Shown piece after piece: positions 1-11,049 of a stretch of DNA of 64,000 nt. Position 1 is the stretch's first letter; each line of letters begins with the position of its first letter. The stretch spans positions 1,374,001 through 1,438,000 of the forward strand of contig CM019700.1 in the NCBI GenBank assembly GCA_009760885.1, written 5' to 3'. The translations under genes and the position numbers were made by a program. The notes beneath the pieces are model-generated. The model worked only from the letters and a program-made list of their open reading frames with translations. It was not told the origin of the DNA and ran no database searches. The stretch comes from Achatina immaculata (taxonomy: Eukaryota > Mollusca > Gastropoda > Stylommatophora > Achatinidae).

Positions 1-437
1 CAACGCTTTAGTCTTCTCTGTATAGAAAAGTTAAAACAAAAACCTATGCTAATGGACGATATCGCGCGGTCAATACCGAGTTGTTAAACGAATATAAAGA
101 GTCGATACCTGGGTTACTGGAAATTCTGCGGTAAACCGCCAATGCTGCTGGTCGTGAACAAACTCAAAATCAAACATGTAAAGCTATGTGAAAGCACTGG
201 AAATCGATTATTACAACGTTGAAATGCTAGTGTTGAAATGCAGGCCATGCAAGGGATCTGAGTGCTTTTTTAGAAACTATTTCGAGTGACTTTCGGAACG
301 AAATTTATTGTTTGTGGTAGAGTGATCTGGGTTTGTTTTTTAACATTTCACAGGATTTATACAATAGAGTTGTTGACTGTTAACAGTCTCAGATATGCAG
401 ATAACACGGAGCACAAAGTTTAGAACACACATCATCA
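1..437. other. unassigned sequence left of the first LINE
   Basis: No coding region, repeat array or recognisable element is visible. The right edge runs into the CAT/ATG tail of the family A LINE. Confidence 0.4.
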
Positions 438-3400
438 TCATCATGTGCCGTGCCGACTGGCGTTGGCTATTATGCTTCTCCAGAGTACACGATCCTTCAT
501 GCAGGCCATCAGCTCAGTTGGTGATCTCCTCTCACACCATCCCATCAGACTGTCCAGTATCATTTCTCTTGGTCTTCCTCTTGATCTTCTTCCCTCTGTT
601 TTTCCTGTTGTTATAATATTTTCAACGCCCCCTCTTCTCATTGCATGTCCTATGAAAGCATATTGTCTCTTTCTTATTTTTTCGCAAGATTTTTTGTCTC
701 TCCAGCTCTTCTCATACATTCTTCATTAGTTATTTTTGCTGTCCAGGGGATTCGCAACATTCTTTTAATAAACCACATTTCTGCTGCTTCCAATGATTTT
801 TGTGCAGACTTACCTATTGTCCATGATTCACTTCCATATAACAAGATAGGTTCAATATAGCATTTTAGGACTCGTTTTCTAACATTCATTGACAAGAATG
901 TGTTGCATAACATTTCTCATTCTCTGAAATGCAGTCTTTGCTTGGCCTATTCTGTTCCTAATTTCTGTTCTGCATTTCCCATCTGAAGTTATTACTGCTC
1001 CAAGGTATTTGAATTTCTGCACCCGCTTTAGAATAGTTCCGTTTAATTTAATACTGCATGCTGGTGGATTCTGTTTCTTAGATATAACCATAGTCTCTGT
1101 CTTTTTATGTTTAAAGTACAGTCTTTCTGTTCACTTTCTTTAGCGACTTTATCCAAGAGATTTTGCAGGTCTTGTTGGTTCTCAGCTATCAGTACTGTAT
1201 CGTCAGCATACCGAAGTTTGCTAATATTGTATCCTCCAATTTTTATACCTGGTTCTGTGATGATCGTTCTTAGAATATTCTCGCTGTACAGAGAAAAAGG
1301 TCTGGAGATAGTACACATCCATGTCGCACCCCTTGTTTTATAGGTTGATATTTTCCAGTTGTATTTTCAACTCGAATTGCTGCTTCTTGCTACAAGTATA
1401 CATGTTTTACAATCCTCAGGTCTTTGCTGTCAATATTGATGTCGTCAAGCATTTTAATAATTTCCTTATGTTTCACTTTGTCGAATGCCTTGGTGTAATC
1501 AATGAAGCATAAGTAGAGATCTTTCTGTACTTCTAAAGCTCTTTCTGTTAGTGTTCGTAAAGCATAAATGGCATTGTATGTTCCCTTTCCTTCAATAAAT
1601 ACAAACTGTTCATCTGCTATTTACATTTTTATCTTTTTCTTGTTCTTCTCATAATAATTCTCAGAAGTAGCTTCGCTGTGTGACATGAGAGGCTGACAAT
1701 CCTGTGGTCATCACATTACTTTGCACCTGGTTTCTTTGGTAGTGCTGTAAACGTAGATTTAAGCAGATCACTGGGCATGTAACCACTGTTGTAAATGTCA
1801 TTCAGTAACTTGGTTATTTTTTTTTTCATATCTCCTCCAACGCCTCTATTTCTTCTGTTGTTATATTATCATGCTAGTCGCTTTTCCTTTCTTCATGTTT
1901 GATGGCATCTATGATTTCATCCTCAAGTATTGGTGGTCCATCACAGTTTTCAGTATCTGGTGTTAATTCTGGTCTTTCTCCTCTATATAGCTCACGGGTG
2001 TACTCTGTCCACAATGTCTTCTTTTAACATTTTACCTTCTTTTGATTTCAGGCATCCAGTGGTATATTTTGTCTTCCTGCCTGTGAGTTCACTAATTCGT
2101 TTGTGCATGTTTTTGCTGTCTTTATTATGAGAGTCCTCTGTCTGTCTGCACTGTTCATTTAACCACACTTCTTTTGCTTCTCTGTGGTTGCGTCTTATTT
2201 CTTTCTTCATCTTGCTATATTTTTCTTGGTTATTTTTATTCCTCCTCTTCTTGTCCATCTTTCCTAAGATTACGTCTGCCATCCATTTATTTTTAGGGGC
2301 TTCTTTTTTCGGTGGTATTATCTCCTTAACATGTTGGTGGATAGAATCTCTTAACATTGCCCATTGTTCATATATGCTATTTATCTTTGCATTATATTAT
2401 TTGTTATAATAACTTTGTATTGTTCTCGCAGTTCTTGGTCATTTTTAAGGAGTTATGTATTCAGTTTGATGTTTCTCACTTTTCTACATGTTTTCTTTAG
2501 CTTTATTCTAATTTTTCCACAGAGTGGGTCATGGTCACTATTGCAGTCAGCTCCTGGCATGGTTTTTATAGTCAGTAATGTATTCTGGAATCGTATGTTG
2601 ATTAATACGTAGTATATCTGATTAAAAGTCTTTTTGTCTGGGCTGCACCACGTTGCCAGTTTTCGGGGATATTGTTTTAACCAGGTGTTTTCTACAACCA
2701 TGCTGTGTATTCTTGCCCATTCAATTAATTTACTACCTCTGTCATTCCTCTCCCCCAATCCATAGTCGCCAACGATGTCTGAAGTTCTTCCTTTACCAAC
2801 TTTGGCATTAAAATCTCTCATGACTATGGTAACTTCATGTGACTTTGTGTGTTTTAGTGCTGTCTCTATGTCATTATAAAATAGATGTATATCTTCTTCA
2901 GAACTTACAGATGTTGGAGCGTACACTTGTATAACATTTATGTTAATTGGTCGTCCTTTCAGATGAGCTAGCAAGACTCGGTCCGTGATGTTCCAATATC
3001 CTACAGTTGTCCTTGCGATTTGGTCATCAAAATATTATTCCTACTCCTCGTTCATGTTTCTCACTTCCTGAATATATTATTGTATATTTATCAGAGTTTA
3101 TCTTCCCTGCACCTGTCCATCTAACTTCACTCATTCCTAATATGTTGATCTTCATCCTTTTCATTTCCATCTTTACATTTTCTAATTTGTCCAGCCTGGA
3201 CTAAAGTTCTAACATTCCATGCTGCTATTTTTAACTTGTTAGTTTTGCCACCAGTAGCTTGATGACGATCTGGCCTCACCTGCGGCTCGTGAGCTGCCCT
3301 ACTGGAGGAGGCTGTTCCAGAGGAACATCCATTAACGTCGTTCATGATGAATCGATTACTCTGAATAAGCATAATTGTTATTGGGAGCTACAACAGTGGT

Positions 3401-3640
3401 TTCCCGTTGCCTTCTGTCGGTTTGTGTACGGACTCTCCGCTAGCCTTTGGACTCCCTGTCCTACCCGCCAAGGCAGCGGGAGCGAGAGGTTTTAAGGCTC
3501 CTCTTACCCACCTGGTATTCCCTTCACTGAGCACATGAGGCATTTTATAGGAGTCGTAGAGCCACCTACTACCCCACCTCGCTCTCTTGAGTCTACCGCC
3601 AGTTGGTCCGCACCTGCTTATTTGGGAAAATCCTTATTCA
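425..3640 (-). mobile_element. family A non-LTR retrotransposon (LINE), nearly full length, decayed
   Basis: Read on the minus strand the order is a 5'-UTR-like segment (about 3640-3360), an APE-type endonuclease (about 3372-2453), a basic linker (2357-1992), RT (about 1560-1043), the C-terminal domain (1091-441) and an ATG-repeat tail (425-441). The protein is broken over several frames, so the copy is dead. The 3' half is closely matched by the plus-strand copy at 58557-59735, which fixes the 3' terminus and the (GAT)n tail. The 5' boundary is approximate and I could not find a target-site duplication. The domain order EN-RT-C-terminal domain without RNase H or gag resembles RTE/CR1-like elements; clade assignment needs a phylogeny. 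Confidence 0.8.
441..3372 (-). pseudogene. endonuclease-reverse transcriptase pseudogene of family A LINE
   Basis: The N-terminal piece (3372-3127) carries AWNVRTLVQAGQ, the usual first strand of a LINE APE endonuclease. The next piece (2974-2453) carries MRDFNAKVG and NSDHDPL, the metal-binding Asp-Asn and the Ser-Asp-His motif. The Gly normally found in MGDFN is Arg here. The basic linker is at 2357-1992. RT motif C reads [14 protein letters not shown] near 1190-1225. The C-terminal domain ends in RSRGRPRE, then VLWRSI and ASRHGT just before the tail (719-441). Frameshifts separate at least seven pieces. This was one EN-RT polyprotein that nicks target DNA and primes reverse transcription there. 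Confidence 0.8.
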
Positions 3641-3689
3641 CAGGGATCATCTATATATGGAGGACTTTCACCATCCGCCACATGTGACG

Positions 3690-3898
3690 CGCTGATAGAG
3701 AACATTCACAGAAATAATTATTATTTATATATATCACGTGACTTGTCCTTTCCAGACCATTGTGCCTCTTACTGCAATCCTTGAATGCAGTGCGGTCTTG
3801 TCCAAGTTGACCAGCTTCTCGTAATGACATATCCAGATCTTCCGTGATGTCCTGAGTCCACCGGCGGCCAGATCGCACCTTATCTCTTTTGTCCTTCA
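3690..3898 (-). mobile_element. family D LINE, 3' terminal fragment
   Basis: On the minus strand the sequence encodes RRWTQDITEDLDMSLREAG followed by QLGQDRTAF and then GLERTSHV. That is the end of a LINE C-terminal domain and matches the pattern in the family D 3' end at 7610-7760 (VDMSLQDG, QLAQD, FWKGHVT). It is 5'-truncated at about 3898 and the stretch after the stop is A/T-rich. Boundaries are approximate. Confidence 0.6.
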
Positions 3899-3912
3899 AT
3901 GATCAACCTCTT

Positions 3913-4185
3913 TGGGAGCCGCGTTATCGCGGTGGATTGGACACTAGCTTAACAACCAGGCGACCCGATTTCGACTTCCATTCACCAAGGTGGAGGCCAG
4001 ACCGTGGCTCGCAAAAAAACTCCCGGGGCACACCCAGCCTCAATTTTAAAAAAATGGGTACCAGAGTTAACGCTCTGGGAAGGAAGAGAAATGACGCCGC
4101 TAGCTACGGAGTTCGTGCTGATGCCGACACTGGTTGGTAGTCAACCGCTGACTAGGCAGCAGAGCACTTAATGGTTTGACCGCTG
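3913..4185 (+). mobile_element. probable tRNA-derived SINE
   Basis: The head contains an A-box-like GGTGGATTGGACAC (3931-3944) and a B-box-like GATTTCGACTTCC (3967-3979), spaced about as in a tRNA gene and embedded in a tRNA-like stretch (CTTAACAACCAGGCGACCC). It lacks an acceptor-stem pairing that would make it a functional tRNA, and a GC-richer body follows to about 4185. It lies between two family D LINE fragments. The 83-codon open frame over it is not a gene. Confidence 0.5.
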
Positions 4186-4189
4186 GCAG

Positions 4190-4593
4190 TGACGCTGATT
4201 CACAGCTCATACCTTCATACCTTCATGCCTTCACATTGTCAACCATTGTGTCTCATGATGTGGCCGAAGTATCTCAGCTTTCTAATTTTGACAGTGTTTA
4301 TGGGCCTGCTATCTGCGACACCTGACCCCGTTGCAACAGTTGATTCTCTCAACCATAAGACACAGCGAAGCTCAGAGCCTCTCTTTAAACACCAACAAAA
4401 CCAAAGTAATGGCAACTGACAAAATGAGAAGCAAACTCAAAATTACACTGGACCATCAAGAGCTTGAGAACATAAATAAATTTGAACATCAAGGTTCAAT
4501 TATCACTACCAATGGCGACTGCGCGGTGGAAATAAAAAAAAAGAACAAAATCAAATAAAGAGATAGCGATTGGATTATGTGTCGCAGAAAACA
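4190..4593 (+). mobile_element. family D LINE, RT-distal fragment, left part of nested host
   Basis: The plus strand encodes LNTNKTKVMATDK, then a strand ending in KFEHQGSIITTNGDC. This is the region just after the RT catalytic core (normally KTKxM...FxYLGS). The reading frame is broken, with a stop near 4556. The family B LINE is inserted at 4594; the remainder of the family D element reappears at 7470 on the same strand. About 100 codons expected between the two parts are missing, so the host copy was also internally deleted. Confidence 0.65.
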
Positions 4594-4602
4594 GGCTTGT
4601 TA

Positions 4603-7460
4603 TCTTATATCTTATATATCTTATATCCTTCCCGTGCCGTTAGACGTCACATAGGGCTCGCAAAGTAGTTCGCCAATTTTTCCTGTCTTCGGCGAGTCTT
4701 TCAACCTCATCAAAGGATTTTATGCCTGTTAACTTGGCCTCTCTTAATAATGTTCTCTTCAGAGTTTCACGCGGTCTGCCCCTTTTTCTTCGGCCTGTTG
4801 TGTTCCACTTGATAGCTTGTTTTGGGATTCTCTGCTCATTTCTTCTCATCAAGTGGCCAACATATGTCCATCTCCTTTTCCTGATCACCCGTGAGACTGG
4901 TTGTTGTTCAGTCATCTGTCTTATCTCTGCATTGTTCTTGAATTCATTCCACTTGATGCCGAGTATTTTCCTTAGGCATTTGTTTTCAAAAGAGTCTAAT
5001 TTCTTTTCTATTTCTTTAGTTGTTTTCCAGCTTTCGCATGCATAAATGAGGGTGGATATTACATTTGAATTGAATACTCTTAACTTGGTTTTTGTGCTTA
5101 TAACTTTTGAATTCCATATGTTCTCAAGATTCTTGAAGATTGATGCTGCTTTTGCAATTCTGATCCTAACTTCCTTTCTAGTGTCACCATCCTGGTCTAT
5201 GTAGCTGCCAAGGTATGCAAATTGATTGACTTCTTCAATATCTGTCCCTTCTATGTGTATTTTTCCATTTTGATTGATGGGAATTTTCATTATTTTTGTT
5301 TTGTCCTTGTTAATTTCAAGTCCTATTTTGCTAGCCAGTGAAGATAGGCTATCTGTTTTTTCTTGCATGGAATTCACATTATTACTGATAAGAGTTATGT
5401 CATCAGCAAAATCAAGATCTTCTAGTTGGGTCCCATGTACCCAGTCAATACCTGTGTTACCTGTGCAGCATGTTTTCATTATGAAGTCTATTGTAATCCC
5501 AAAAAGTAAAGGAGACAGTATACATCCTTGTTTCACGCCTGTTTCAATCTGGAACCATTCACTCATCCCTTCTTCTGTCTTGACTGCACAACCATATCCA
5601 TTGTATAAGTCCTTAATGATGTTGACAATTTTAGATGGTATTCCATATAGACATAAAATTCTCCATAATGAATCTCTGTGTATGCTATCAAATGCCTTCT
5701 TAAAATCTATGAAATTCAGTATTAATGGTTTCTGCTTTTCAATATGTTCTTCAAGTATTATTCTGAGAGTAAAGATCTGGTCGAGACAGCTTCTCCCTTT
5801 TCGAAATCCTGCTTGTTCTTCTCTCATTGCAGTATCCACTATATCTTTGAGTCTATTCAAAATGACCTTGCAAAATACTTTTGACACAACTGATATTAAG
5901 GTTACTCCTCTCCAGTTGTTACAGTCACTAAGGTTGCCCTTTTTTGGTATTTTCACAATGATTCCCTTCTTCCAATTAGAAGGGACCTTTTCTTCTTTCC
6001 AAATCTTGTTAAACATTCTCTGTAGTTGTCTCATGTTGTCACTATTGATAGCTTTTAGCATCTCGGCTGTTATTTCATCTTCACCTGCAGCTTTGTTGTT
6101 AGCCATTAAATTCACTGCTGTTTCAATTTCATGCAATTCAATTTCATCTAGATTGACATTTAGTTGTGGGGCTGGTAAGTCAGTTTCAAGGTTTAGCAAT
6201 TCTTTTGGGTGTGGTCGATTGAGTATTTCTTGGAAGTGTTCAGCCCATCTTTGCTTTTGGTCTTTATTTGATGTTAATAGTGTTCCAGTTTTGCTAAGGA
6301 TTGGTCTTTCTTTAGATGTAATAGTACCTGTTAGCCTCTTTTGTATGTTATATAAAGTTTTGCTGTCTCCTGTTTTTGCTGCTTTTTCTGCCTCTTTCGC
6401 CATATTGTCTATGTATTCTCTTTTATCCCTTCTAGCTGAACTTTTTACTTTCTTGTCTATGTCTTTGTATTTTGCTTTTGCCGAATCTCTTTCATGATCT
6501 GCTTTTGCATTCAACATGTTTAATTTGACTGCTCGTCTTTCATGTATATACTTCCATGTTTTATCTGATATCCATGCTTTTCTATTTGGTTTTTCCAATC
6601 CAGCGCTTACTTTTGCTGCTGTGATTATGGCTGTGCTGTAAGAATTCCATAACTCATCTATACCTATCTCCTCAACTTCACTGGGTGTTTTGGAATGATT
6701 GGCAAGTTCCTGATTGAAATTAATGTTAGTATTTTCTTCTTGTAGGCTGTGGATGTTTATCTTTCTGTGTACTGATTTCTTGTGTTGACTTTTCGATTTT
6801 AGTTTTATTTTCCCTATGCACAGGTTGTGATCACTGTTGACATCTGCACCCCTATAAGCCCTTACATCCATGAGAGATGTTCTGTATTGCTTTCTAATAC
6901 AAAAATGGTCTATCTGGTTTCTAGTTCTATCATCTGGAGATATCCATGTTGTTTTATGTATCTCTTTGTGTGGGAATATTGTGCCTCCAATGACCATGCC
7001 CTCTGTTAACATATTTCAATTAATCTTTCTCCATTCTGATTAACCATGTCAATTCCTTCTTTCCCCATCACTTTTTCAACGTCGGTATTATCCTTCCCTA
7101 CCTTAGCATTGAAGTCCCCCATAGCAATTAGGATGTCGTGTTTAGGGACTTTGTTGATGATTTGTTGTAGTTGGTGATAAAAGTCGTCTTTCACATCATC
7201 ATCTGCATCATTCGTGGGTGCATAACACTGTATTATTGTCATTCTTCCGTGTCGTAGGTTGTATCGTGCTCTTATTATACGACTGTTCACTGGTTCCCAT
7301 TCTACAAGGCTCTTTGCAGCTACATTTGACATAATAATGCCCACTCCGTCTCGGAATTTATTGTCATTTCTACCTGAATGTATAATTAACTTACCGTTTT
7401 CCGCCGATCTTTTACCTGCTTCTGGCCATCGCATTTCGCTGATGCCCAGTATGTCTAGAT
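4603..7460 (-). mobile_element. family B LINE, 2.86 kb, inserted into family D
   Basis: The element is flanked by a perfect 9-bp target-site duplication, GGCTTGTTA, at 4594-4602 and 7461-7469. On the minus strand it runs from within the endonuclease (the first EN strand is missing, a 5' truncation) through RT and the C-terminal domain to a short 3' UTR and an ATAAG-type tail (4603-4629). The EN is in one frame and RT in another, with a shift near 7006-7012. A second, strongly 5'-truncated copy with the same 3' end and tail lies at 26346-26809, which confirms the 3' terminus. This is the least decayed LINE body in the window. Confidence 0.88.
4640..7012 (-). CDS. family B LINE reverse transcriptase ORF (790 codons, open)
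   Basis: This frame encodes the end of the EN domain and a complete RT. Residues 1-70 hold the last EN motifs (RNQIDHFCI and NSDHN). Basic linker sequence follows to about residue 250. RT motifs then appear in order: [22 protein letters not shown], motif [12 protein letters not shown], motif [14 protein letters not shown] and motif [13 protein letters not shown], which carries both catalytic Asp residues. The C-terminal part has RRKRGRPRE and ends in [11 protein letters not shown]. The Met taken as start lies just after a frameshift, so it is not the native start. No stop interrupts 790 codons, which suggests a young insertion or one that was intact until recently. It would act on LINE RNA at nicked target DNA. 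Confidence 0.85.
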   Translation of the reverse strand: MLTEGMVIGGTIFPHKEIHKTTWISPDDRTRNQIDHFCIRKQYRTSLMDVRAYRGADVNSDHNLCIGKIKLKSKSQHKKSVHRKINIHSLQEENTNINFNQELANHSKTPSEVEEIGIDELWNSYSTAIITAAKVSAGLEKPNRKAWISDKTWKYIHERRAVKLNMLNAKADHERDSAKAKYKDIDKKVKSSARRDKREYIDNMAKEAEKAAKTGDSKTLYNIQKRLTGTITSKERPILSKTGTLLTSNKDQKQRWAEHFQEILNRPHPKELLNLETDLPAPQLNVNLDEIELHEIETAVNLMANNKAAGEDEITAEMLKAINSDNMRQLQRMFNKIWKEEKVPSNWKKGIIVKIPKKGNLSDCNNWRGVTLISVVSKVFCKVILNRLKDIVDTAMREEQAGFRKGRSCLDQIFTLRIILEEHIEKQKPLILNFIDFKKAFDSIHRDSLWRILCLYGIPSKIVNIIKDLYNGYGCAVKTEEGMSEWFQIETGVKQGCILSPLLFGITIDFIMKTCCTGNTGIDWVHGTQLEDLDFADDITLISNNVNSMQEKTDSLSSLASKIGLEINKDKTKIMKIPINQNGKIHIEGTDIEEVNQFAYLGSYIDQDGDTRKEVRIRIAKAASIFKNLENIWNSKVISTKTKLRVFNSNVISTLIYACESWKTTKEIEKKLDSFENKCLRKILGIKWNEFKNNAEIRQMTEQQPVSRVIRKRRWTYVGHLMRRNEQRIPKQAIKWNTTGRRKRGRPRETLKRTLLREAKLTGIKSFDEVERLAEDRKNWRTTLRALCDV

Positions 7461-7475
7461 GGCTTGTTAGCACGA
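7006..7475 (-). pseudogene. family B LINE endonuclease domain, 5'-truncated and frameshifted
   Basis: The minus strand encodes LDILGISEMRWPEAG, then RDGVGIIMS, then IQCYAPTNDADDD and AMGDFNAKVGKDN. These are successive APE endonuclease motifs, including the conserved Glu of SEMRW and the Asp-Asn of GDFN. The frame ends [12 protein letters not shown] at 7006 and continues one frame away at 7012, so a small indel separates EN from RT. The residues upstream of LDILGIS in the open frame come from the family D flank beyond the target-site duplication. Confidence 0.8.
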
Positions 7476-7769
7476 TAAAAATTAGAAAGCTGAGATACTT
7501 CAGACACATCAAGAGACACAACAGCTTGGAGAGGTTGATAGTAGAAGGCATAAGTGCCTGGCAAAAGAGAAAAGGGATGACCTCGCTGCAGGTGGACTTA
7601 GGACATCATGGAAAGTGTGGATATGTCATTGCAAGACGGCAGTCAACTTGCGCAAGACGGCGGTCAACTTGCGCAAGACGGCGGTCAACTTGCGCAAGAC
7701 GGTATTGCAATCCGGGAGGCCACGAGAGGGACAACGTTCTGGAAAGGACATGTCACATGAATGAATGCA
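7470..7769 (+). mobile_element. family D LINE 3' end, right part of nested host
   Basis: The plus strand encodes KLRYFRHIKRHNSLERLIVEG, the zinc-knuckle-like end domain common to these LINEs, then after a frame change VDMSLQDG, QLAQDG repeats, and ATRGTTFWKGHVT with a stop at about 7757. A short GAATGAATG tail follows. It is the downstream half of the family D copy split by the family B insertion. Confidence 0.7.
7637..7701 (+). repeat. 21-bp in-frame tandem repeat inside family D C-terminus
   Basis: About three copies of a 21-bp unit (GGCGGTCAACTTGCGCAAGA plus C) encode GGQLAQD repeats. The fragment at 3690-3898 has only one QLGQD at the same place, so this is a local expansion that keeps the frame. 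Confidence 0.75.
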
Positions 7770-8992
7770 CCCCATTAGTATCTCTCTATCTGACTTGAAT
7801 ATCATTGTGGAGACGGCTTCCAAGCAATCAGATATCAACTTGTTAAGGGGTTTTCCAAGTATCATCAGGCTCAGTAGCTCCTTATCTCATGGATGACTCC
7901 ACCAATTTTACATCTGCATAATCGGCCATAGTAACAAATAATGTTTGTGTTGTAAATTCCGGCTTCCTTGCCCTTGCGTTTTGTGACTTCCAAGCTTTGT
8001 TCCCCCCCCCCCCCCCCCCCCCCAACTCTCACCTCTTTTCTACATCACGCTACGCCCTTGTGCGGAATTTTTTCTCTCCACTTGACTCGGTCTTTCGCAA
8101 GTTCTGCAGAGTCTGGCGACGGAAATAGACAACATGAGCCTAGATTATGGACAGGAACTAATTATTAGAAAAATCAGTTATCACGGCAGCCAGCCACAAA
8201 TGGCGACTGTAAGCATAAAATATAAATGAAGAAACACAAGAAGAAGTGATAACATTAATACATCCGGGACAGAAGATAAAAGATGATGTGAAATGGAATT
8301 TTACATAAGAGTAGGAATAGGATTCTCTGTATGCTGTTTCAGCAAACATAAAAAAAAAGAAAAGAAAACCTTCTTACTTAAAACCTAAAGTACATCAAGT
8401 TCATTTGAAATGTCGCTTTATAGGAGAATACTGGGGGAATTTCGAGAACTGAAAAGGAAACACAATAAATATTATATCAATCAGTTGAAATTTCAAAACA
8501 GAAATACTTAAATATATAGGTAAACTTTTAAAATATTTCGGTCAAGAGGTATAGTGCAGTGATCAAAACCGTAGACTAGAAAGAAGTTCCAGGGAAAAGA
8601 TCTAGAGAACGACAAGGATGTTGGAGACGGAAGGGATTCGGCTTGGTTGAGCTCACCGTGGAATGAAGCAGGTAAGTTGGAGATGCACTGCAGAGATCTT
8701 CTATGAGACAGCACGAAATGATGGTGATGATAATGTTATCAGATCTGTCTGATCTCAAACAGTATTAGGCTCCGATGTGATGGATGTTTGAATTCCGGAT
8801 CAGGGAGGGGGACGTTAGCCCAAAGTCTGTGTCTTACCCGGGACAAAGGCGAAAAACATTCTCTACTTTCTAGCTTCAATCATTGAATAAATTACGCACA
8901 GAGACTTACTCGGTCAAAATAGTATCCGGGACAAAAGAAAGGCGACAACCCTTTGTCTCAGAGGTCTCCAAATACGAGGCACAGACGAGTGC
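7770..8992. other. unassigned sequence with a long poly-C run
   Basis: No gene or element is recognised. A C homopolymer of about 22 bases sits at 8002-8023. The open frames here are short and show no family motif. Confidence 0.4.
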
Positions 8993-9002
8993 GACTGATC
9001 GT

Positions 9003-10040
9003 CAGTCAGTCAGTCAGTCAGTCAGTCATTTGCATGTCCCTTGCGGAACTTTGCCACCCTAACAGCTCTCCTGTAGGACTGCCGGTTGTAAGCAAGATCA
9101 ACGATGTCTTGCAGCCATCTTCGCCTTGGTCTTCCTCACTTTCTTTTTCCTATTATGTTTCCTTCCAATACGGTCTTCTCTAAATTCTAATGACGTTTAA
9201 TGTTTGCAAAATATTTAAGTTTTCTCTCTTTAATCCTCTTTACTAGCCAACCTTCTTCATTATTAAGTTCTTGTAGTATGAATATTTATTTTTCTTTATT
9301 GTCCTAATTAAATTTGACTAACTCTTCTGTAGCATTTATATTCAAAGGCATTTATGTATTTCTCAGTTGTTTTGTTAAGTGTCCAGGTCTTACAGACGTG
9401 TGTTGCAATGGGAAAGATGCATATCCAAAAAAAATCTTATTTTTGTAGTTCTGTCTGTTCCTATCCAAAGCTTCTTTAGTTGTTTTACTTTATGAAGAGC
9501 GATAGATGTCCTTCTTTTAATTTTCCTCATTGTATCTCCATTATTAGTTAGTAATGATCCAAGATATTCAAAACTCTCCACTTCTTCCAGTTTTTGCTCA
9601 TTGATACATATATCAGCTGCCTTGTTTGTTTTGTCAGTCATCATCAGTTTAGTTTTATTAGCATTAAGATAGAGGTTCTGCTCTTCGCTGTTCTTACGGA
9701 CTGACATAATTAGTGTTTCCATTCCTTTTTTGTGTTCTGGACAGTAATACTGTATCATAAGCTTATCTAATCTTTGGTATTTCATAACCTCTAGTTTTTA
9801 TGGCATTGTAATATTCTTTATTTATATCTTCTCTAACATTCCTCATTATTTTTTCAGTATACAAGTTAAATAAGTAAGGCGACAATATGCACCCCTGAAG
9901 GACCCCTTGGTTTATATCAAACCAAGTTGTTGTTTCACCATTTATTCTTACTGCTGCCAGTTGGTCTAGATACAGCAGTGATATTAATTGTATCACATTT
10001 GTTGGAAATCCCATTTTTTCCCATTATTTCCCCAAAATTT
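9003..10040 (-). mobile_element. family C LINE copy 1, TGAC-tailed, 5'-truncated
   Basis: A perfect 10-bp target-site duplication, GACTGATCGT, flanks it (8993-9002 and 10041-10050). The 3' tail is (TGAC)n on the minus strand (9003-9028). The body aligns with the plus copy at 12348-14063. RT motif B is visible (VLQGCILSPYLFNLY), but the catalytic YADD site reads stop-Ala-Tyr-Asp at about 9760-9775. A large part of the C-terminal domain is missing between about 9120 and 9200. The copy is dead. Confidence 0.85.
9390..10014 (-). pseudogene. family C reverse transcriptase pseudogene
   Basis: Two open pieces remain. One (10014-9763) covers MGFPTNVIQL through NIMRNVREDINKEYY-like sequence. The other (9785-9390) covers LNANKTKLMMTDKTNKA and FEYLGSLLTNNGD. 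The catalytic motif between them is destroyed by substitutions creating a stop codon. Confidence 0.75.
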
Positions 10041-10050
10041 GACTGATCGT

Positions 10051-10546
10051 AAAAATCTAATACTCGACCCGGAGCACAGAAAACAGCAGATCTTAAAACT
10101 GCGTTAATATCCTATGCTAATCCATTCAAATATTCCCATTTACAAATGTTATTTGTACACGATGCACTTCCATTAAACAAGATCCATTTCTCTGTGGATG
10201 TTTCCAATATTAGAGAAAGAGAAATACCAATATTGACCAATTAGAGACAGTGAGCAATGCCTTGCAGACACAGACGCATTCATTTCATGTGGTCTCCTCC
10301 ACGTTTACGGAAAATCCAAGCTGAGCTAATGTGGTGTCCTTACTCTCAGCTCAGCTTGACGCCAGCTGATGGAGTTGAGTTCAGCTCAGAATAGTTAAGA
10401 TAAAATGTATGTGAGTCAATAAAAACATGGCGGTTTAGGTTGGGAGCTATAGACAGCCATAAAATTGTGCAATTAATTGCATGGAATCCGTTTACAGACA
10501 ACAGACAAATTCGGTTTATGTCAACATTTTGTTATTCAGAATATTC

Positions 10547-10596
<50 letters not shown>

Positions 10597-11030
10597 CCCT
10601 TTCCTAGTCCAGGTAGGATTATTTACAAGTTTCGATTGTGCTGTTATTGGTGTAATTGTCAGAACGAACGATTGGTCAAGACACTGTCTTAATTATTTGT
10701 AGTTCTTCTACCACCAGTTTATTCCATTCTTTCAGGATGACTAACGGGGAAGGTAGAACCATAGGTGATAGAACTTTGTATAAAGATCTGTGTCTTGCAT
10801 CCACTTCGAAACTACCAGGAAGTCACTATCCCTATCCGACACGAAACGTGTGTTTTCCAATGTCACGACGATGTCAGCCAGGCATGAGTGCAATTTTTCG
10901 GTTCTAGTGGGACAAAAGTAGAAGTAAGCACTCAACTTGACGTCGAGGTTTTCTATCAGTTCTACCATCGTTGAAGATTCATCTTTTATCCGTTTTTTAA
11001 ATATGTTATTGCTCAAGTCGGTGTTGTCTT
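10051..11030. other. unassigned sequence with CT microsatellite and a 91-codon ORF
   Basis: A (TC)n run spans about 10552-10596. A minus-strand frame of 91 codons at 10741-11016 (start MSNNIFKKRIKDE) shows no family I recognise. It could be a fragment of a host or mobile gene or chance. No splice sites were assigned. Confidence 0.3.
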
Positions 11031-11049
11031 ATAGTGGCTTAGAATTAAG

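Noticed and set aside
3889..4140. 83-codon plus frame as a small gene
   Set aside because: It covers a tRNA-derived SINE with A and B boxes and has no domain.
5274..6497. 407-codon plus-strand frame
   Set aside because: It is the antisense shadow of the family B RT ORF, which has all RT motifs in the other strand.
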